From the NCBI RefSeq assembly GCF_005877055.1, contig NZ_CP039424.1:1116001-1180000 (forward strand): a stretch of 64,000 bases of DNA. Reading direction: 5' to 3'. The stretch comes from Citricoccus sp. SGAir0253. Its GTDB lineage: Bacteria; Actinomycetota; Actinomycetes; Actinomycetales; Micrococcaceae. Below the pieces are notes generated by a model. That model worked only from the letters and a program-made list of their open reading frames with translations, had not been told where the DNA came from and did no database searches. Shown here in pieces: positions 16,000 to 23,934 of the stretch. Position 1 is the stretch's first letter, and each line of letters starts with the position of its first letter. A program made the translations under genes and the position numbers.

Positions 16000-16647
16000 A
16001 TGGACGGCGCGGTGCGGCGGGTGGACCTGTGGTTCGACCCGGTCTGCCCCTACTCCTGGACGGCCTCACGCTGGCTCGCGGAGGTCGCCTCCCGCGTGCC
16101 GCTGGACCTGGGGCTCCACGTCATGAGCCTGCTCATCGCGCACGAGGATCCGGAGGGGCCGGGTGGCGGGACCACGGAATCGGAGGAGTACCTCGAGGTC
16201 ATCCGGCGCTCGGCCGGGCCCTCCCGGGTGGCCGCCGCGGTCGTCGCGGAGTGTGGCGAGGCGGCCCTGCCGGCGTTCTACGAGGCCTTCGGCCGCGCCA
16301 TCTTCGACCGCCCCCGCTTCCCCCGCCCGGACGAGTACCGCTCCGCCGCGGTGACGGCCCTCGAACGGGCAGGCCTGCCGGCCGCCCTCGTGGCTGCCGG
16401 TGACGGCGGGGCATATGACGAGGCGCTCCGTGCCAGTCACGAGGCGGGCGTGCCGGCCGTCGGAGGTCGGACGGCCGGTACCCCGACGACCCATCTGGCG
16501 GGCACCGCGTTCTTCGGCCCGGTGCTGAACGCGATCCCGCGGGGTGAGTCGGCCGTCCGGCTCTTCGAGGGGCTCTGGGCGGTCGCGTCCGTCCCGGGGT
16601 TCCATGAGTTCAAGCGGGACCGCCTGGCCCCGCCGGTCTTCGACTGA
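16000..16647 (+). CDS. DsbA-fold mycothiol-linked nitroreductase, Rv2466c family
   Basis: The protein starts 'VDLWFDPVCPYSWTASRWLAEVA' with a CPYS thioredoxin-like active site, then 'LGLHVMSLLIAHEDPEG', the arrangement seen in M. tuberculosis Rv2466c, a mycothiol-dependent reductase. The inserted helical domain and cis-Pro region 'GTPTTHLAGTAFFGPVLNAIPRGE' follow. The length is ~215 residues. Starts at GTG 15991, ATG 15994 or ATG 16000 are possible; 16000 has the best spacing to GAGG at 15986-15989. Divergent from marR, which probably controls it. It implies a mycothiol-using host. Confidence 0.85.
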   Translation: MDGAVRRVDLWFDPVCPYSWTASRWLAEVASRVPLDLGLHVMSLLIAHEDPEGPGGGTTESEEYLEVIRRSAGPSRVAAAVVAECGEAALPAFYEAFGRAIFDRPRFPRPDEYRSAAVTALERAGLPAALVAAGDGGAYDEALRASHEAGVPAVGGRTAGTPTTHLAGTAFFGPVLNAIPRGESAVRLFEGLWAVASVPGFHEFKRDRLAPPVFD

Positions 16648-16719
16648 GGCGGCCGGCCGGAGGGGGGCGGGCGCCGGACCGGTGCGGAGGGGTTCCCGGC
16701 GTGGAGCGGCGCCGGGGGA

Positions 16720-16748
16720 TTGACGTGACGGGGGTCGCGACCTAACGT
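16720..16748 (+). promoter_or_regulatory. Sigma-70-type promoter of arsR-AHSA1
   Basis: TTGACG (16720-16725), a 17-bp spacer, then TAACGT (16743-16748). This is the best -35/-10 pair seen in the window. Confidence 0.7.
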
Positions 16749-16765
16749 ACAACCATCCGGTTGTA
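16748..16765. promoter_or_regulatory. Perfect palindromic operator for the ArsR-type regulator
   Basis: TACAACC-ATCC-GGTTGTA: 7-bp perfect arms with a 4-bp centre. It starts at the last base of the -10 box and covers the transcription start, so bound repressor would block initiation. It lies 32 bp before the regulator's GTG. Confidence 0.7.
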
Positions 16766-16797
16766 TAAGAAGCGACCGGCGGATGCCAGGAGCACCG

Positions 16798-17178
16798 GTG
16801 GACGGCATGGCCCAGTCCCTCAGCGAGGACGACGTGGACCGGATCTTCCGGGCCCTCGCCGATGCCACGCGCCGGGACATCGTCCGCCGGACCCTCACGG
16901 AGGAGATCACCGTCTCCGCCCTCGCCGCCGCCTACGACATGTCGTTCGCGGCCGTCCAGAAACACGTCTCCGTCCTCGAAGCGGCGGGACTCGTGCACAA
17001 GAACCCCCACGGCCGCGAACGCCTCGTCCGCGGCGACCCCGACACCCTGCGCAAGGCCCAGGCGCTGCTGGACCAGTACGAGCAGATCTGGCGCGGGCGG
17101 ATGGACCGCCTCGACGCCCTGCTGGCCGGGGACCCGGCCGGCGGACCGCCGCCCCCTCCGGCACCGGGCGCCCCCTGA
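16798..17178 (+). CDS. ArsR-family (metalloregulator-like) transcriptional repressor
   Basis: GTG 16798 follows CCAGGAGC at good spacing; an ATG at 16783 lies before that site. The ~126-residue protein has a winged helix typical of ArsR regulators paired with AHSA1/SRPBCC genes: 'RIFRALADATRRDIVRRTL', 'ITVSALAAAYDMSFAAVQKHVSVLEAAGLV' and 'HKNPHGRERLVRGDPDTLRKAQALLDQYEQIWRGRMDRLDALL'. No Cys metal site is visible, so the ligand is probably not a metal. The C-terminal tail is Pro-rich. Probably autoregulated through the palindrome at its own promoter, and co-transcribed with the next gene (44 bp). Confidence 0.88.
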   Translation: MDGMAQSLSEDDVDRIFRALADATRRDIVRRTLTEEITVSALAAAYDMSFAAVQKHVSVLEAAGLVHKNPHGRERLVRGDPDTLRKAQALLDQYEQIWRGRMDRLDALLAGDPAGGPPPPPAPGAP

Positions 17179-17222
17179 CGCCCCCCTCCGGGGACCTGCG
17201 CACCCACCCGAAAGGCCTCGCC

Positions 17223-18197
17223 ATGCCCGTCACCACCGTCACCAAGGACCCCGACGCCCTCACCATGACCATCGTGGCCGACTTCCCCGTCCCGGTGCGC
17301 CGGCTCTGGGACGCCTACGCCGACCCGCGCCAGCTGGAGCGGTTCTGGGGTCCGGTCGAGTGGCCGGCCACGTTCACGCGTCACGACCTGTTCCCCGGCG
17401 GGGAGTCCCACTACTACATGACCGGACCGGCCGGGGAGCGGTCCGGCGGGTACTTCGAGTTCCTCTCCGTGGACCCCGGGCGGTCCTTCGAGGTGCTGGA
17501 CGGCTTCCGGACGCCCGACGGCGCGCGGGACGCCGCGCAGCCGACCATGCGGATGGCCTTCACCTTCGAGGAGACCGCGTCCGGCTCCCGCGTGACCACC
17601 ACGACGCACTTCGACTCCGCCGAGGAGCTCGAGACGCTGCTGGGGATGGGCATGGAGGAGGGCACCCTGTCCGCCATGGGCCAGATGGACGAGGTCCTGG
17701 CGGACCTGCGGTCCTTCGCCTCCGGGCACGGGGTCCAGACCCAGCTCATCGGGGAGGACCGAGCGCGGATAACTCGTGTCGTCCGCGGCAGCAAGGACCG
17801 GGTCTGGCGCGCCCACCACGACCCGGAGCTGCTGCGCCGCTGGCAGCTCGGGCCCGACGGCTGGACCATGCCGGTGTGCGAGGTCGGCACGGCCGTGGGG
17901 GACACCTACCGGTTCGAGTGGGAACGGGAGGGCGGCGGGGACCGCTTCGGCTTCACCGGCGAGGTCCTGGAACTCGAGCCCCCGCACCGCGCCGTCACCA
18001 CCGAGACCATGATCGGGCAGGAGGGGGCGCCCGTGGTCAACGAGCTGACCCTCACCGAGGTCGAGGGCGGCACCCTGGTGACCGTGCTGATGACCTTCCC
18101 GGAGGGCCTGCGCGAGACGGTCCTGGGCACCGGCATGGCCGACGGCATGGAGGCCAGCTACGCGCGGCTCGAGACGGAGGTCCTCGCCACCGCCTAG
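17223..18197 (+). CDS. Tandem AHSA1/SRPBCC domain protein
   Basis: The 324-residue product contains two START-like AHSA1 domains: residues ~10-155 ('DFPVPVRRLWDAYADPRQLERFWGP', 'GGYFEFLSVDPGRSFEVLDGF', 'SRVTTTTHFDSAEELETLLGMGMEEG') and ~185-322 ('RVVRGSKDRVWRAHHDPELLRRWQLGPDGW', 'GFTGEVLELEPPHRAVTTETMIG', 'VTVLMTFPEGLRETVLGTGMADGMEASYARLE'). Single-domain versions are the norm; this looks like a fusion of two paralogues. Such proteins bind hydrophobic ligands in a deep cavity, but the function is unknown. ATG 17223 is used; the open frame extends ~150 codons upstream through arsR in another frame and is ignored. Confidence 0.85.
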   Translation: MPVTTVTKDPDALTMTIVADFPVPVRRLWDAYADPRQLERFWGPVEWPATFTRHDLFPGGESHYYMTGPAGERSGGYFEFLSVDPGRSFEVLDGFRTPDGARDAAQPTMRMAFTFEETASGSRVTTTTHFDSAEELETLLGMGMEEGTLSAMGQMDEVLADLRSFASGHGVQTQLIGEDRARITRVVRGSKDRVWRAHHDPELLRRWQLGPDGWTMPVCEVGTAVGDTYRFEWEREGGGDRFGFTGEVLELEPPHRAVTTETMIGQEGAPVVNELTLTEVEGGTLVTVLMTFPEGLRETVLGTGMADGMEASYARLETEVLATA

Positions 18198-18200
18198 GCT
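18195..18200 (+). promoter_or_regulatory. Leaderless -10 box of the alpha/beta hydrolase gene
   Basis: TAGGCT, 6 nt before GTG 18207. Its TAG is also the stop codon of the AHSA1 gene. Confidence 0.5.
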
Positions 18201-18206
18201 CGGGGG

Positions 18207-19010
18207 GTGGCCGAGATCCAGACCAGCACCCTGCACACCACCGAGATCGGGGACACCGGCGAGCCGGTCGTGTTCCTGCACGGCCTGTTCGGGCGGGGCA
18301 AGAACTTCACCCGCATCGCCAAGGACCTCGTCCCGGGGTACCGCAGCCTGCTGGTGGACCTGCCCAACCACGGGGAGTCCGACTGGACCGACACCGTGGA
18401 CTACCGCCAGATGGCCGACTCCGTGGCCGAGACCCTGCGCGGCGGCTTCGCCGCGCAGGGCCCGGTGGCCGTCGTCGGGCACTCCCTCGGCGGGAAGGTG
18501 GCCATGGTGCTGGCCCTGCGCCACCCCGAGCTGGTCTCCCGGCTCGTCGTGGTGGACATCGCCCCCACGCGGGCCGGGGGCGCGGAGGGCGAGTTCGCGC
18601 ACCTGCTGGACAGCCTGGCCGCCGTGGACCTCTCCACGGTCCGGCGCCGGCAGGACGCCGAGGACGCCCTGCGCGGGCCCATCCCGTGGGACACCACGCG
18701 GCTGTTCCTGCTGCAGAACCTGCGCGGCGGGGCGGACGGCTACTCCTGGGAGCCGAACCTCGAGCTGCTGCGGCGCAGCCTGGACGCCATCGGCGGGTTC
18801 CCGGACACCGGCGCCGCCGTCTACGAGGGCCCCGTGCTGTGGGTGGCCGGCGGGCGCTCGGACTACGTCCGGGACGAGTACGTGCCGATCATGCGCGAGC
18901 TGTTCCCGCGCACCCACCGCGTCACGATCCGGGAGGCCGGGCACTGGGTGCACTCCCAGGCGCCCGAGAAGTTCACCGCCGTGCTGCGCGGCTTCCTCGA
19001 GCACGGCTAG
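18207..19010 (+). CDS. Alpha/beta hydrolase (YbfF-like esterase)
   Basis: The 267-residue protein has 'VVFLHGLFGRGKNF' (oxyanion HG), nucleophile elbow 'VVGHSLGGKVAM' (Ser in GHSLG), and catalytic His near 'REAGHWVHSQAPEKF'. The Asp is probably in 'VLWVAGGRSDYV'. Short-chain esterases or thioesterases of the YbfF type have this length. The GTG start is fixed by the leaderless box. No pathway link to its neighbours is evident. Confidence 0.87.
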   Translation: MAEIQTSTLHTTEIGDTGEPVVFLHGLFGRGKNFTRIAKDLVPGYRSLLVDLPNHGESDWTDTVDYRQMADSVAETLRGGFAAQGPVAVVGHSLGGKVAMVLALRHPELVSRLVVVDIAPTRAGGAEGEFAHLLDSLAAVDLSTVRRRQDAEDALRGPIPWDTTRLFLLQNLRGGADGYSWEPNLELLRRSLDAIGGFPDTGAAVYEGPVLWVAGGRSDYVRDEYVPIMRELFPRTHRVTIREAGHWVHSQAPEKFTAVLRGFLEHG

Positions 19011-19116
19011 GACCGGGTGCCGGGACCGGGCGTCCGCGGACCCCGCCTATCGTGTCCGTGCCCCCGGCTACGGTGGAGGCGTCCCACAGGAAGAGCACCC
19101 ATCCGCCGAGGTCGTC

Positions 19117-19461
19117 ATGACCACCACCGTCCACACCCCGTCCGCCGGCCCCCGCGTGCCCGCCCCGCCGGCGGAGTTCACCAGCGGCGGGTCCACGTAC
19201 GACACGCTCGCCGCCGTCGCCACCCGCCTCGCGATCCTGGCCGTCGAGGACACCCTCAACGACCCGAGCGAGGAGCGCACCACGGAGCGCATCACGCTCG
19301 TGGAGCACCTCATGTGGTTCGCCAACGCGCACGGCTCCACCCGGCCCGCCGCCGCCGTCCGGCGGGCCATGGCCGGCATGCTCTCCGCCAACGGCCGGCC
19401 GGGCACGCCGGTCCTGTCCGTCCTGGAGGAGCTGCAGATCGCCATGGCCCACACCCAGTGA
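19117..19461 (+). CDS. Conserved-looking hypothetical protein, 114 aa
   Basis: ATG 19117 follows a purine-rich 'GAGGTCGTC' stretch. The protein has a Pro/Ala-rich first 25 residues and then a helical body: 'YDTLAAVATRLAILAVEDTLNDPSEERTTERITLVEHLMWFANAHG', and 'AAAVRRAMAGMLSANGRPGTPVLSVLEELQIAMAH'. There are no membrane segments, signal peptide or Cys. I do not recognise the family. GC-rich degenerate repeats follow its stop (19470-19540). Confidence 0.6.
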   Translation: MTTTVHTPSAGPRVPAPPAEFTSGGSTYDTLAAVATRLAILAVEDTLNDPSEERTTERITLVEHLMWFANAHGSTRPAAAVRRAMAGMLSANGRPGTPVLSVLEELQIAMAHTQ

Positions 19462-19591
19462 GGCCCGCGCCCGGCGAGGCCCGCACCCGGTGGGTCCGCC
19501 TCCGGCGGGTCCGCCTCCGGTGGGACCCGGACGCGGCCCGGGGGACGGAGCCCGCGGAATAGTCCGCCGGCCGGCCGTCGTTACGCCCGGC

Positions 19592-20521
19592 ATGCGAGCC
19601 ATCACCTTCGCCGCCTACGGCGACCCCTCCGTCCTCGAGCTCACCGACCGGCCCCGGCCGAAGGTCGGCCCCAGCCAGGTGCTGGTGCGGGTCACCCGGA
19701 CCTCCGTCAACCCGGTCGACTGGAAGATCGTCTCCGGCGGCCTCGACGCCCTGCTGGAGACCCACCTCCCGGCCGTCCCGGGATGGGACCTGGCCGGGGT
19801 GGTCGAGGAGGTCGGACCGGACACCCCCGAGTTCGCCCCCGGCGACCGGGTGGCCGCCTACGCGCGCAAGCCCGAGGTCGGCGGCGGCACGTACGCCGAG
19901 TACGCCATGGTGCCGGTCGAGTACCTCGCGCCCATCCCGGACGGCGTGGACGACGACGTCGCCGGGGCCCTGCCGCTGACCGGGCTGACCGCGCGGCGGT
20001 GCATCGACGCCCTGGCCCCGTCGGCGGGCGAGACCGTGCTGCTGCACGCCGCCTCCGGCGGCGTCGGGTACGTGGCCGCCCAGCTCGCCGCCGCCACGGG
20101 GGCGCGCGTGATCGGCACGACCTCGGAGGCGAACGCCGAGCGCCTGCGCGCGGCCGGCGTCGTCCCGGTCGCGTACGGGGAGGGCCTCGCCGAGCGGGTC
20201 GGGGACCTGGCGCCCGACGGCGTGGACGCGGTGGCGGACTTCTCCGGCGCCGAGGGGGTGCTCGGGACGACCCTCGCCGTGCTGCGCCCCGGCGGCCGGC
20301 ACGTGTCCATCGCGGACCCCGCCGTGCTGGAGCACGGCGGGCGCTGGATCTGGGTCCGCCCGGACGGGCCCGGGCTGGCGCACCTGCTGCGGCTCGTGGA
20401 CCGGGGCGAGCTGGCGGTGCACGTCGACCGGGTCCTGCCGCTGGCCGAGGCCGCCGAGGGCTTCCGGCTCAGCATGTCCGGGGAGGCCAACGGCAAGGTC
20501 GTGCTCGACGTCGAGCGCTGA
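19592..20521 (+). CDS. NADP-dependent zinc-less MDR oxidoreductase (quinone oxidoreductase-like)
   Basis: The 309-residue protein is a medium-chain reductase: 'MRAITFAAYGDPSVLELTDRP' start, 'VNPVDWKI', 'GWDLAGVVEEVGP', 'FAPGDRVAAYARKP', 'AGETVLLHAASGGVGYVAAQLAAATGARVIGT' (NADP-binding GxGGVG) and 'GRHVSIADPAVLEHGGRWIWVRPDGPGLAHLLRLVDRGEL'. No zinc-binding Cys cluster is present, as in quinone oxidoreductases. ATG 19592 is chosen from the family N-terminus; the frame extends 34 codons further upstream through a repeat-like GC tract. Confidence 0.88.
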   Translation: MRAITFAAYGDPSVLELTDRPRPKVGPSQVLVRVTRTSVNPVDWKIVSGGLDALLETHLPAVPGWDLAGVVEEVGPDTPEFAPGDRVAAYARKPEVGGGTYAEYAMVPVEYLAPIPDGVDDDVAGALPLTGLTARRCIDALAPSAGETVLLHAASGGVGYVAAQLAAATGARVIGTTSEANAERLRAAGVVPVAYGEGLAERVGDLAPDGVDAVADFSGAEGVLGTTLAVLRPGGRHVSIADPAVLEHGGRWIWVRPDGPGLAHLLRLVDRGELAVHVDRVLPLAEAAEGFRLSMSGEANGKVVLDVER

Positions 20522-20573
20522 CGCCCGGCGGATCGCCGGGCCCGGGCCGGTATCCGGTCGGGGGCCGGGACGT

Positions 20574-20579
20574 TAGCGT
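20574..20579 (+). promoter_or_regulatory. Leaderless -10 box of the SDR/DUF2867 gene
   Basis: TAGCGT, 6 nt before ATG 20586. Confidence 0.45.
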
Positions 20580-20585
20580 GGGGGC

Positions 20586-22268
20586 ATGAGCGAGCACCCT
20601 GCCGACCAGCCCCCCGCCCCCGACGGCCCGGCGGGCCGGGCCCGTCCCGCCTCGCCCCTGGGCCTGTCCCTGCCCGACGGCGCCGGCCGCCGCGTCCTCG
20701 TCACGGGGGCCACCGGCTACGTCGGCGGCCGGCTGGTGCCGGAACTGCTGGCCGCCGGCTTCACCGTGCGGGCCACGGCCCGGCACGTGGAGGACCTGTC
20801 CTCGCGCGACTGGTACGACGACGTCGAGCGCGCCGAGGCGGACCTGCAGGACCCCGACGAGGTCCGGGCCGCCATGCGGGACGTGCACACCGTCCTGTAC
20901 CTCGTGCACTCCATGGGCTCGGGGGAGGACTTCGTGGAGCGGGAGCGATCGATCGCCGAGACGGTGGCCGCGGCGGCCGCCGAGGAGGGCGTGGAGCAGG
21001 TCGTGTTCCTCGGCGGCCTCCACCCGGACAAGCCCCTCGAGGAGCTCTCCGAGCACATGCGCTCGCGCGAGCAGGTCGCCCGCGTCCTGCTCGCCGGCCC
21101 CGTGCCGGCGCTCGTGTTCGAGGCGGGCATCATCATCGGCTCCGGCTCCGTGTCCTTCGAGATGATCCGTCACCTCGCGGAGCGGCTGCCCCTCATGCCG
21201 GGACCGAGGTGGCTCGACAACCGGGTCGAGCCCATCGCGATCCGGGACGTCCTGTACTACCTGGCCCACGCGAGCGCGCTGGCCGAGCCGGTCAACCGGG
21301 CCTTCGACATCGGCTGCGGCCGGGCCCAGCCGTTCAAGGAGATGCTCAGCGACTACGCCGAGGTGGCAGGGCTCTCCCAGCGCCGGATCATCACCACCCC
21401 GCTGCCCGCGCAGCGGCTCTCCGGCTTCTGGATCAGCATGGTCACGCCCATCCCGCGCGGCATCGCCATGCCGCTGGCCGCCTCAATGGCCGAGGACGCG
21501 GTGACCGAGGAGCACGACATCACCGCCCTCGTCCCGGACCCGCCGGGCGGGCTGACCTCGTACCGCGAGGCGTGCCGCCGGGCGATCGCCCGGCAGTTCT
21601 CCGGGACCCTCGAGTCCACGTGGGACGACGACGTCCTGGCCGCCCGGGACCCGGCGGACCCGCTGCCCTCGGACCCCGAGTGGGCCGGGCACACCGTCTT
21701 CACGGACGTCCGCCAGCGCGACGGCGACGCCTCCCCGGAGGCGGTGTGGCGTGCCATCGAGTCGATCGGCGGCACCACCGGCTGGTACTCGACGCCGGCG
21801 CTGTGGCGGATCCGCGGCGTCATGGACCAGGCCCTCGGCGGCTACGGCATGGCCCGCGGCCGGCGGGATCCCGGCCGGCTCCGCGTCAACGACCACGTGG
21901 ACTGGTGGCGCGTGGAGTCGATCGACCCCGGCCGGCTGCTGACCCTGCGCGCGGAGATGCGCACCGGCGGCCGGGCGTGGCTTCAGCTGGGCGTCTCCCC
22001 CCGGGAGGGCGGCGGCTCGTGCTACCGCCAGCGGGCGGTGTTCATCCCCCAGGGCATCCTGGGCCGGATGTACTGGCGGGCGATCCTGCCGTTCCACGCG
22101 CTCGTGTTCCCCGAGATGGCCCGCAACATCCTGGCCGCCGCCGAGCGGCTCGAGTCCGGCGCCGCGGGCACCGGCGCCTCCCCGGATGCCTCCCCGGCCG
22201 GCACGACCGGGGAGGCGTCCCCGGCGGAGGGGGTGGCCCCCGCCGCGGGGGAGGGCGCCGGCCGCTGA
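20586..22268 (+). CDS. SDR family NAD(P)-binding protein with C-terminal DUF2867 domain
   Basis: The 560-residue two-domain protein has an N-terminal atypical SDR/NAD(P)H-binding fold, 'RVLVTGATGYVGGRLVPELLAAGFTVRATARHVEDL' (GxxGxxG), with 'YLVHSMGSGEDFVERERSIAETVAAAAAEEGVEQVVFLGGLHP'. From ~residue 375 it has a DUF2867 SRPBCC-like domain ('VFTDVRQRDGDASPEAVWRAIESIGGTTGWYSTPALWRIRG', 'YRQRAVFIPQGILGRMYWRAILPFHALVFPEMARNIL'). This pairing is found across actinobacteria, but its substrate is unknown. The C-terminal ~40 residues are Ala/Gly/Pro-rich. Confidence 0.86.
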   Translation: MSEHPADQPPAPDGPAGRARPASPLGLSLPDGAGRRVLVTGATGYVGGRLVPELLAAGFTVRATARHVEDLSSRDWYDDVERAEADLQDPDEVRAAMRDVHTVLYLVHSMGSGEDFVERERSIAETVAAAAAEEGVEQVVFLGGLHPDKPLEELSEHMRSREQVARVLLAGPVPALVFEAGIIIGSGSVSFEMIRHLAERLPLMPGPRWLDNRVEPIAIRDVLYYLAHASALAEPVNRAFDIGCGRAQPFKEMLSDYAEVAGLSQRRIITTPLPAQRLSGFWISMVTPIPRGIAMPLAASMAEDAVTEEHDITALVPDPPGGLTSYREACRRAIARQFSGTLESTWDDDVLAARDPADPLPSDPEWAGHTVFTDVRQRDGDASPEAVWRAIESIGGTTGWYSTPALWRIRGVMDQALGGYGMARGRRDPGRLRVNDHVDWWRVESIDPGRLLTLRAEMRTGGRAWLQLGVSPREGGGSCYRQRAVFIPQGILGRMYWRAILPFHALVFPEMARNILAAAERLESGAAGTGASPDASPAGTTGEASPAEGVAPAAGEGAGR

Positions 22269-22301
22269 GGACGGCCGGGCCGGTCGAGGGGCCGCCGGCC
22301 G

Positions 22302-22337
22302 GGCGGTCGGCCAGGCGGTCGGCTAGGCGGTCGGCTC
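22302..22337. repeat. Three tandem 12-bp units at the end of the patatin gene
   Basis: Units 22302-22313, 22314-22325 and 22326-22337 (GGCGGTCGGC followed by CA, TA or TC). The second unit contains the stop codon of the minus-strand patatin gene and the third encodes its last residues. Confidence 0.75.
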
Positions 22338-23228
22338 GGGGCGCGGCGGCGGGGTGCCGGCCCCGGTGAGGCGGCCCGCGGCCGGCCCGGCGGCCGCCAG
22401 CCGGTCGAGCTCGGCGGCCGTGGCCTCGTAGGCGAGGTCCGCCCGCTCGACCGTGTGCTCGAGGGACATCAGCGACTTCAGGCCGCGCCGGGCCCGCAGG
22501 GGCCCTCCGGTGGGCAGCACGTGCACCGAGACCCCCGGCGGGACGTGCTCCAGGGCGTGCGTGAAGCTGTGCCGGCGGGAGATGTCCACGGAGACCCGCA
22601 GGTTGTCCACCATGGACCTCGGCGCGGCCAGCTCCCGGTTCAGCTGGCCGGCCTGGAGCACGTAGATCCGGGTGGCGCCCCGGCGCACCGCCTGGCCCAG
22701 CGGCACGGAGGCGACCAGGCCGCCGTCGAGGTAGTGCTCGCCGTCGATCTCCGCCGCGGGCAGCAGCCCGGGCAGGGTGGAGGAGGCGACGACGGCGGGC
22801 ACGAGCGGGCCGGAGTCGAACGCCTTCTCCGCGGCGCGCTCGATCGAGGTGGCCACCGTCACGAACGGCAGGGCCAGGTCCTCGATGCGGGCGTCGTCCG
22901 GGAAGTGCATCGTAATGAGGTCCACGAGCGGACGGTCCGAGAGGGTGTGGGTCCGGCCGCGGACCACGCGGCCGAGCTGGCTGAGCCACGACTGCCCGAA
23001 GACCGCGCGGGCCTCGTCCGTCAGCCACATGCCGAGGATCTCCTCGGCCACGTCCCGGTGGGGGTTGCGGGCCACCACGGCCCCGTTGATGGCGCCCACG
23101 GAGGTGCCCACGATCAGGTCCGGCGTGATGCCGCGCTCGTACAGGGCCCGCAACTGTCCCACGTGCACGGCGCCGCGGACCCCGCCGCCGGCGAGGACGA
23201 ACGCCGTCACCGGTGCTGTGCTCTCCAC
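22323..23228 (-). CDS. Patatin-like phospholipase family protein (RssA/YchK-type)
   Basis: The 301-residue protein has the patatin oxyanion loop 'AFVLAGGGVRGAVHVGQL', nucleophile elbow 'IVGTSVGAINGAV' (GxSxG) and catalytic Asp in 'YLDGGLVASVP'. The start could be ATG 23237 or GTG 23228; GTG 23228 is preferred because a TACGAT -10 box ends 7 nt before it. It probably hydrolyses membrane lipid esters in the cytoplasm, as no signal peptide is seen. A second, different patatin lies 3 kb downstream. Confidence 0.87.
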   Translation of the reverse strand: MESTAPVTAFVLAGGGVRGAVHVGQLRALYERGITPDLIVGTSVGAINGAVVARNPHRDVAEEILGMWLTDEARAVFGQSWLSQLGRVVRGRTHTLSDRPLVDLITMHFPDDARIEDLALPFVTVATSIERAAEKAFDSGPLVPAVVASSTLPGLLPAAEIDGEHYLDGGLVASVPLGQAVRRGATRIYVLQAGQLNRELAAPRSMVDNLRVSVDISRRHSFTHALEHVPPGVSVHVLPTGGPLRARRGLKSLMSLEHTVERADLAYEATAAELDRLAAAGPAAGRLTGAGTPPPRPEPTA

Positions 23229-23235
23229 GCGCCCC

Positions 23236-23241
23236 ATCGTA
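23236..23241 (-). promoter_or_regulatory. Leaderless -10 box of the first patatin gene
   Basis: Minus-strand TACGAT with a 7-nt spacer to GTG 23228. The alternative ATG 23237 lies inside the box. Confidence 0.45.
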
Positions 23242-23424
23242 GTCGGGCCCCGGGAGCCCGCGGCAGTGTTGCGGGCGGCCCCGTGCAGGTCAGCCGTGGG
23301 CGAGCCGGGTGCGCAGGATCGGAGATGCGGCCGGACCCGGGGCGCGGCAGGGTGGAGGCATCCCATCGCATGATCCCGACACCACCCCGCGTGCGCAGTA
23401 CGCGAGACCCCGAGGAGGACCACC

Positions 23425-23847
23425 ATGGGCACGAGCCTGGCCACCTACATCACCCTGCCCGGCACCACCGCCGAGGCCTTCGAGCACTGGCGGGACGTGT
23501 TCGGCGGCGAGCTGGACATCACCCGCTACGGGGACATGCCGCCGATGGAGGGGATGCCGTTCACCCCGGATCCCCGGTCGGTGGCCCACGTGACGCTGCG
23601 CCTGCCCGGCGGCGAGCTCGCCGGCGGTGACGTCATGGACGGGAAGGACTACCCGGTCCGGGACACCGCCTACTCGCTGCTGTACACCCTGGAGTCGCCG
23701 GAGGAGGCCGAGGCGGTCGTCCGGCGCCTCGTGGACGCCGGCGGGACGGAGGCGATGCCCTTCGGGAGGGCACCGTGGGGCGGCTGGTACGGGCAGGTCT
23801 TCGACCGGTTCGGCGTGATGTGGGCGCTCAGCGTGGACGGGGACTGA
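23425..23847 (+). CDS. VOC superfamily protein (PhnB/glyoxalase-like)
   Basis: The 140-residue protein 'LATYITLPGTTAEAFEHWRDVFGGELDITRYGDMP' and 'GGELAGGDVMDGKDYPVRDTAYSLLYTLESPEEAEAVVRRLVDAGGTEAMPFGRAPWGGWYGQVFDRFGVMWALS' matches PhnB-type VOC proteins: a pair of beta-alpha-beta-beta-beta units and the terminal 'DRFGVMWALS' strand. The metal ligands are degenerate compared with glyoxalase I. GAGGAGGACC lies just upstream of ATG. The substrate is unknown. Confidence 0.87.
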   Translation: MGTSLATYITLPGTTAEAFEHWRDVFGGELDITRYGDMPPMEGMPFTPDPRSVAHVTLRLPGGELAGGDVMDGKDYPVRDTAYSLLYTLESPEEAEAVVRRLVDAGGTEAMPFGRAPWGGWYGQVFDRFGVMWALSVDGD

Positions 23848-23877
23848 CCCCCGCCGGCCCCGTCCGTCCCGGTCGCG

Positions 23878-23934
23878 CCGGGTCGGACGGCGGGCGGCCC
23901 CGGCTCAGGCCGGGTCGCCGCCCGTCCGACCCGG
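23878..23934. terminator. Inverted repeat between convergent VOC and DUF808 genes
   Basis: Arm 23878-23898 pairs with 23917-23934: 13 bp, a 3-nt bulge, then 5 bp. The structure spans the DUF808 stop codon. No T-run follows on either strand. Probably a shared terminator. Confidence 0.5.
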
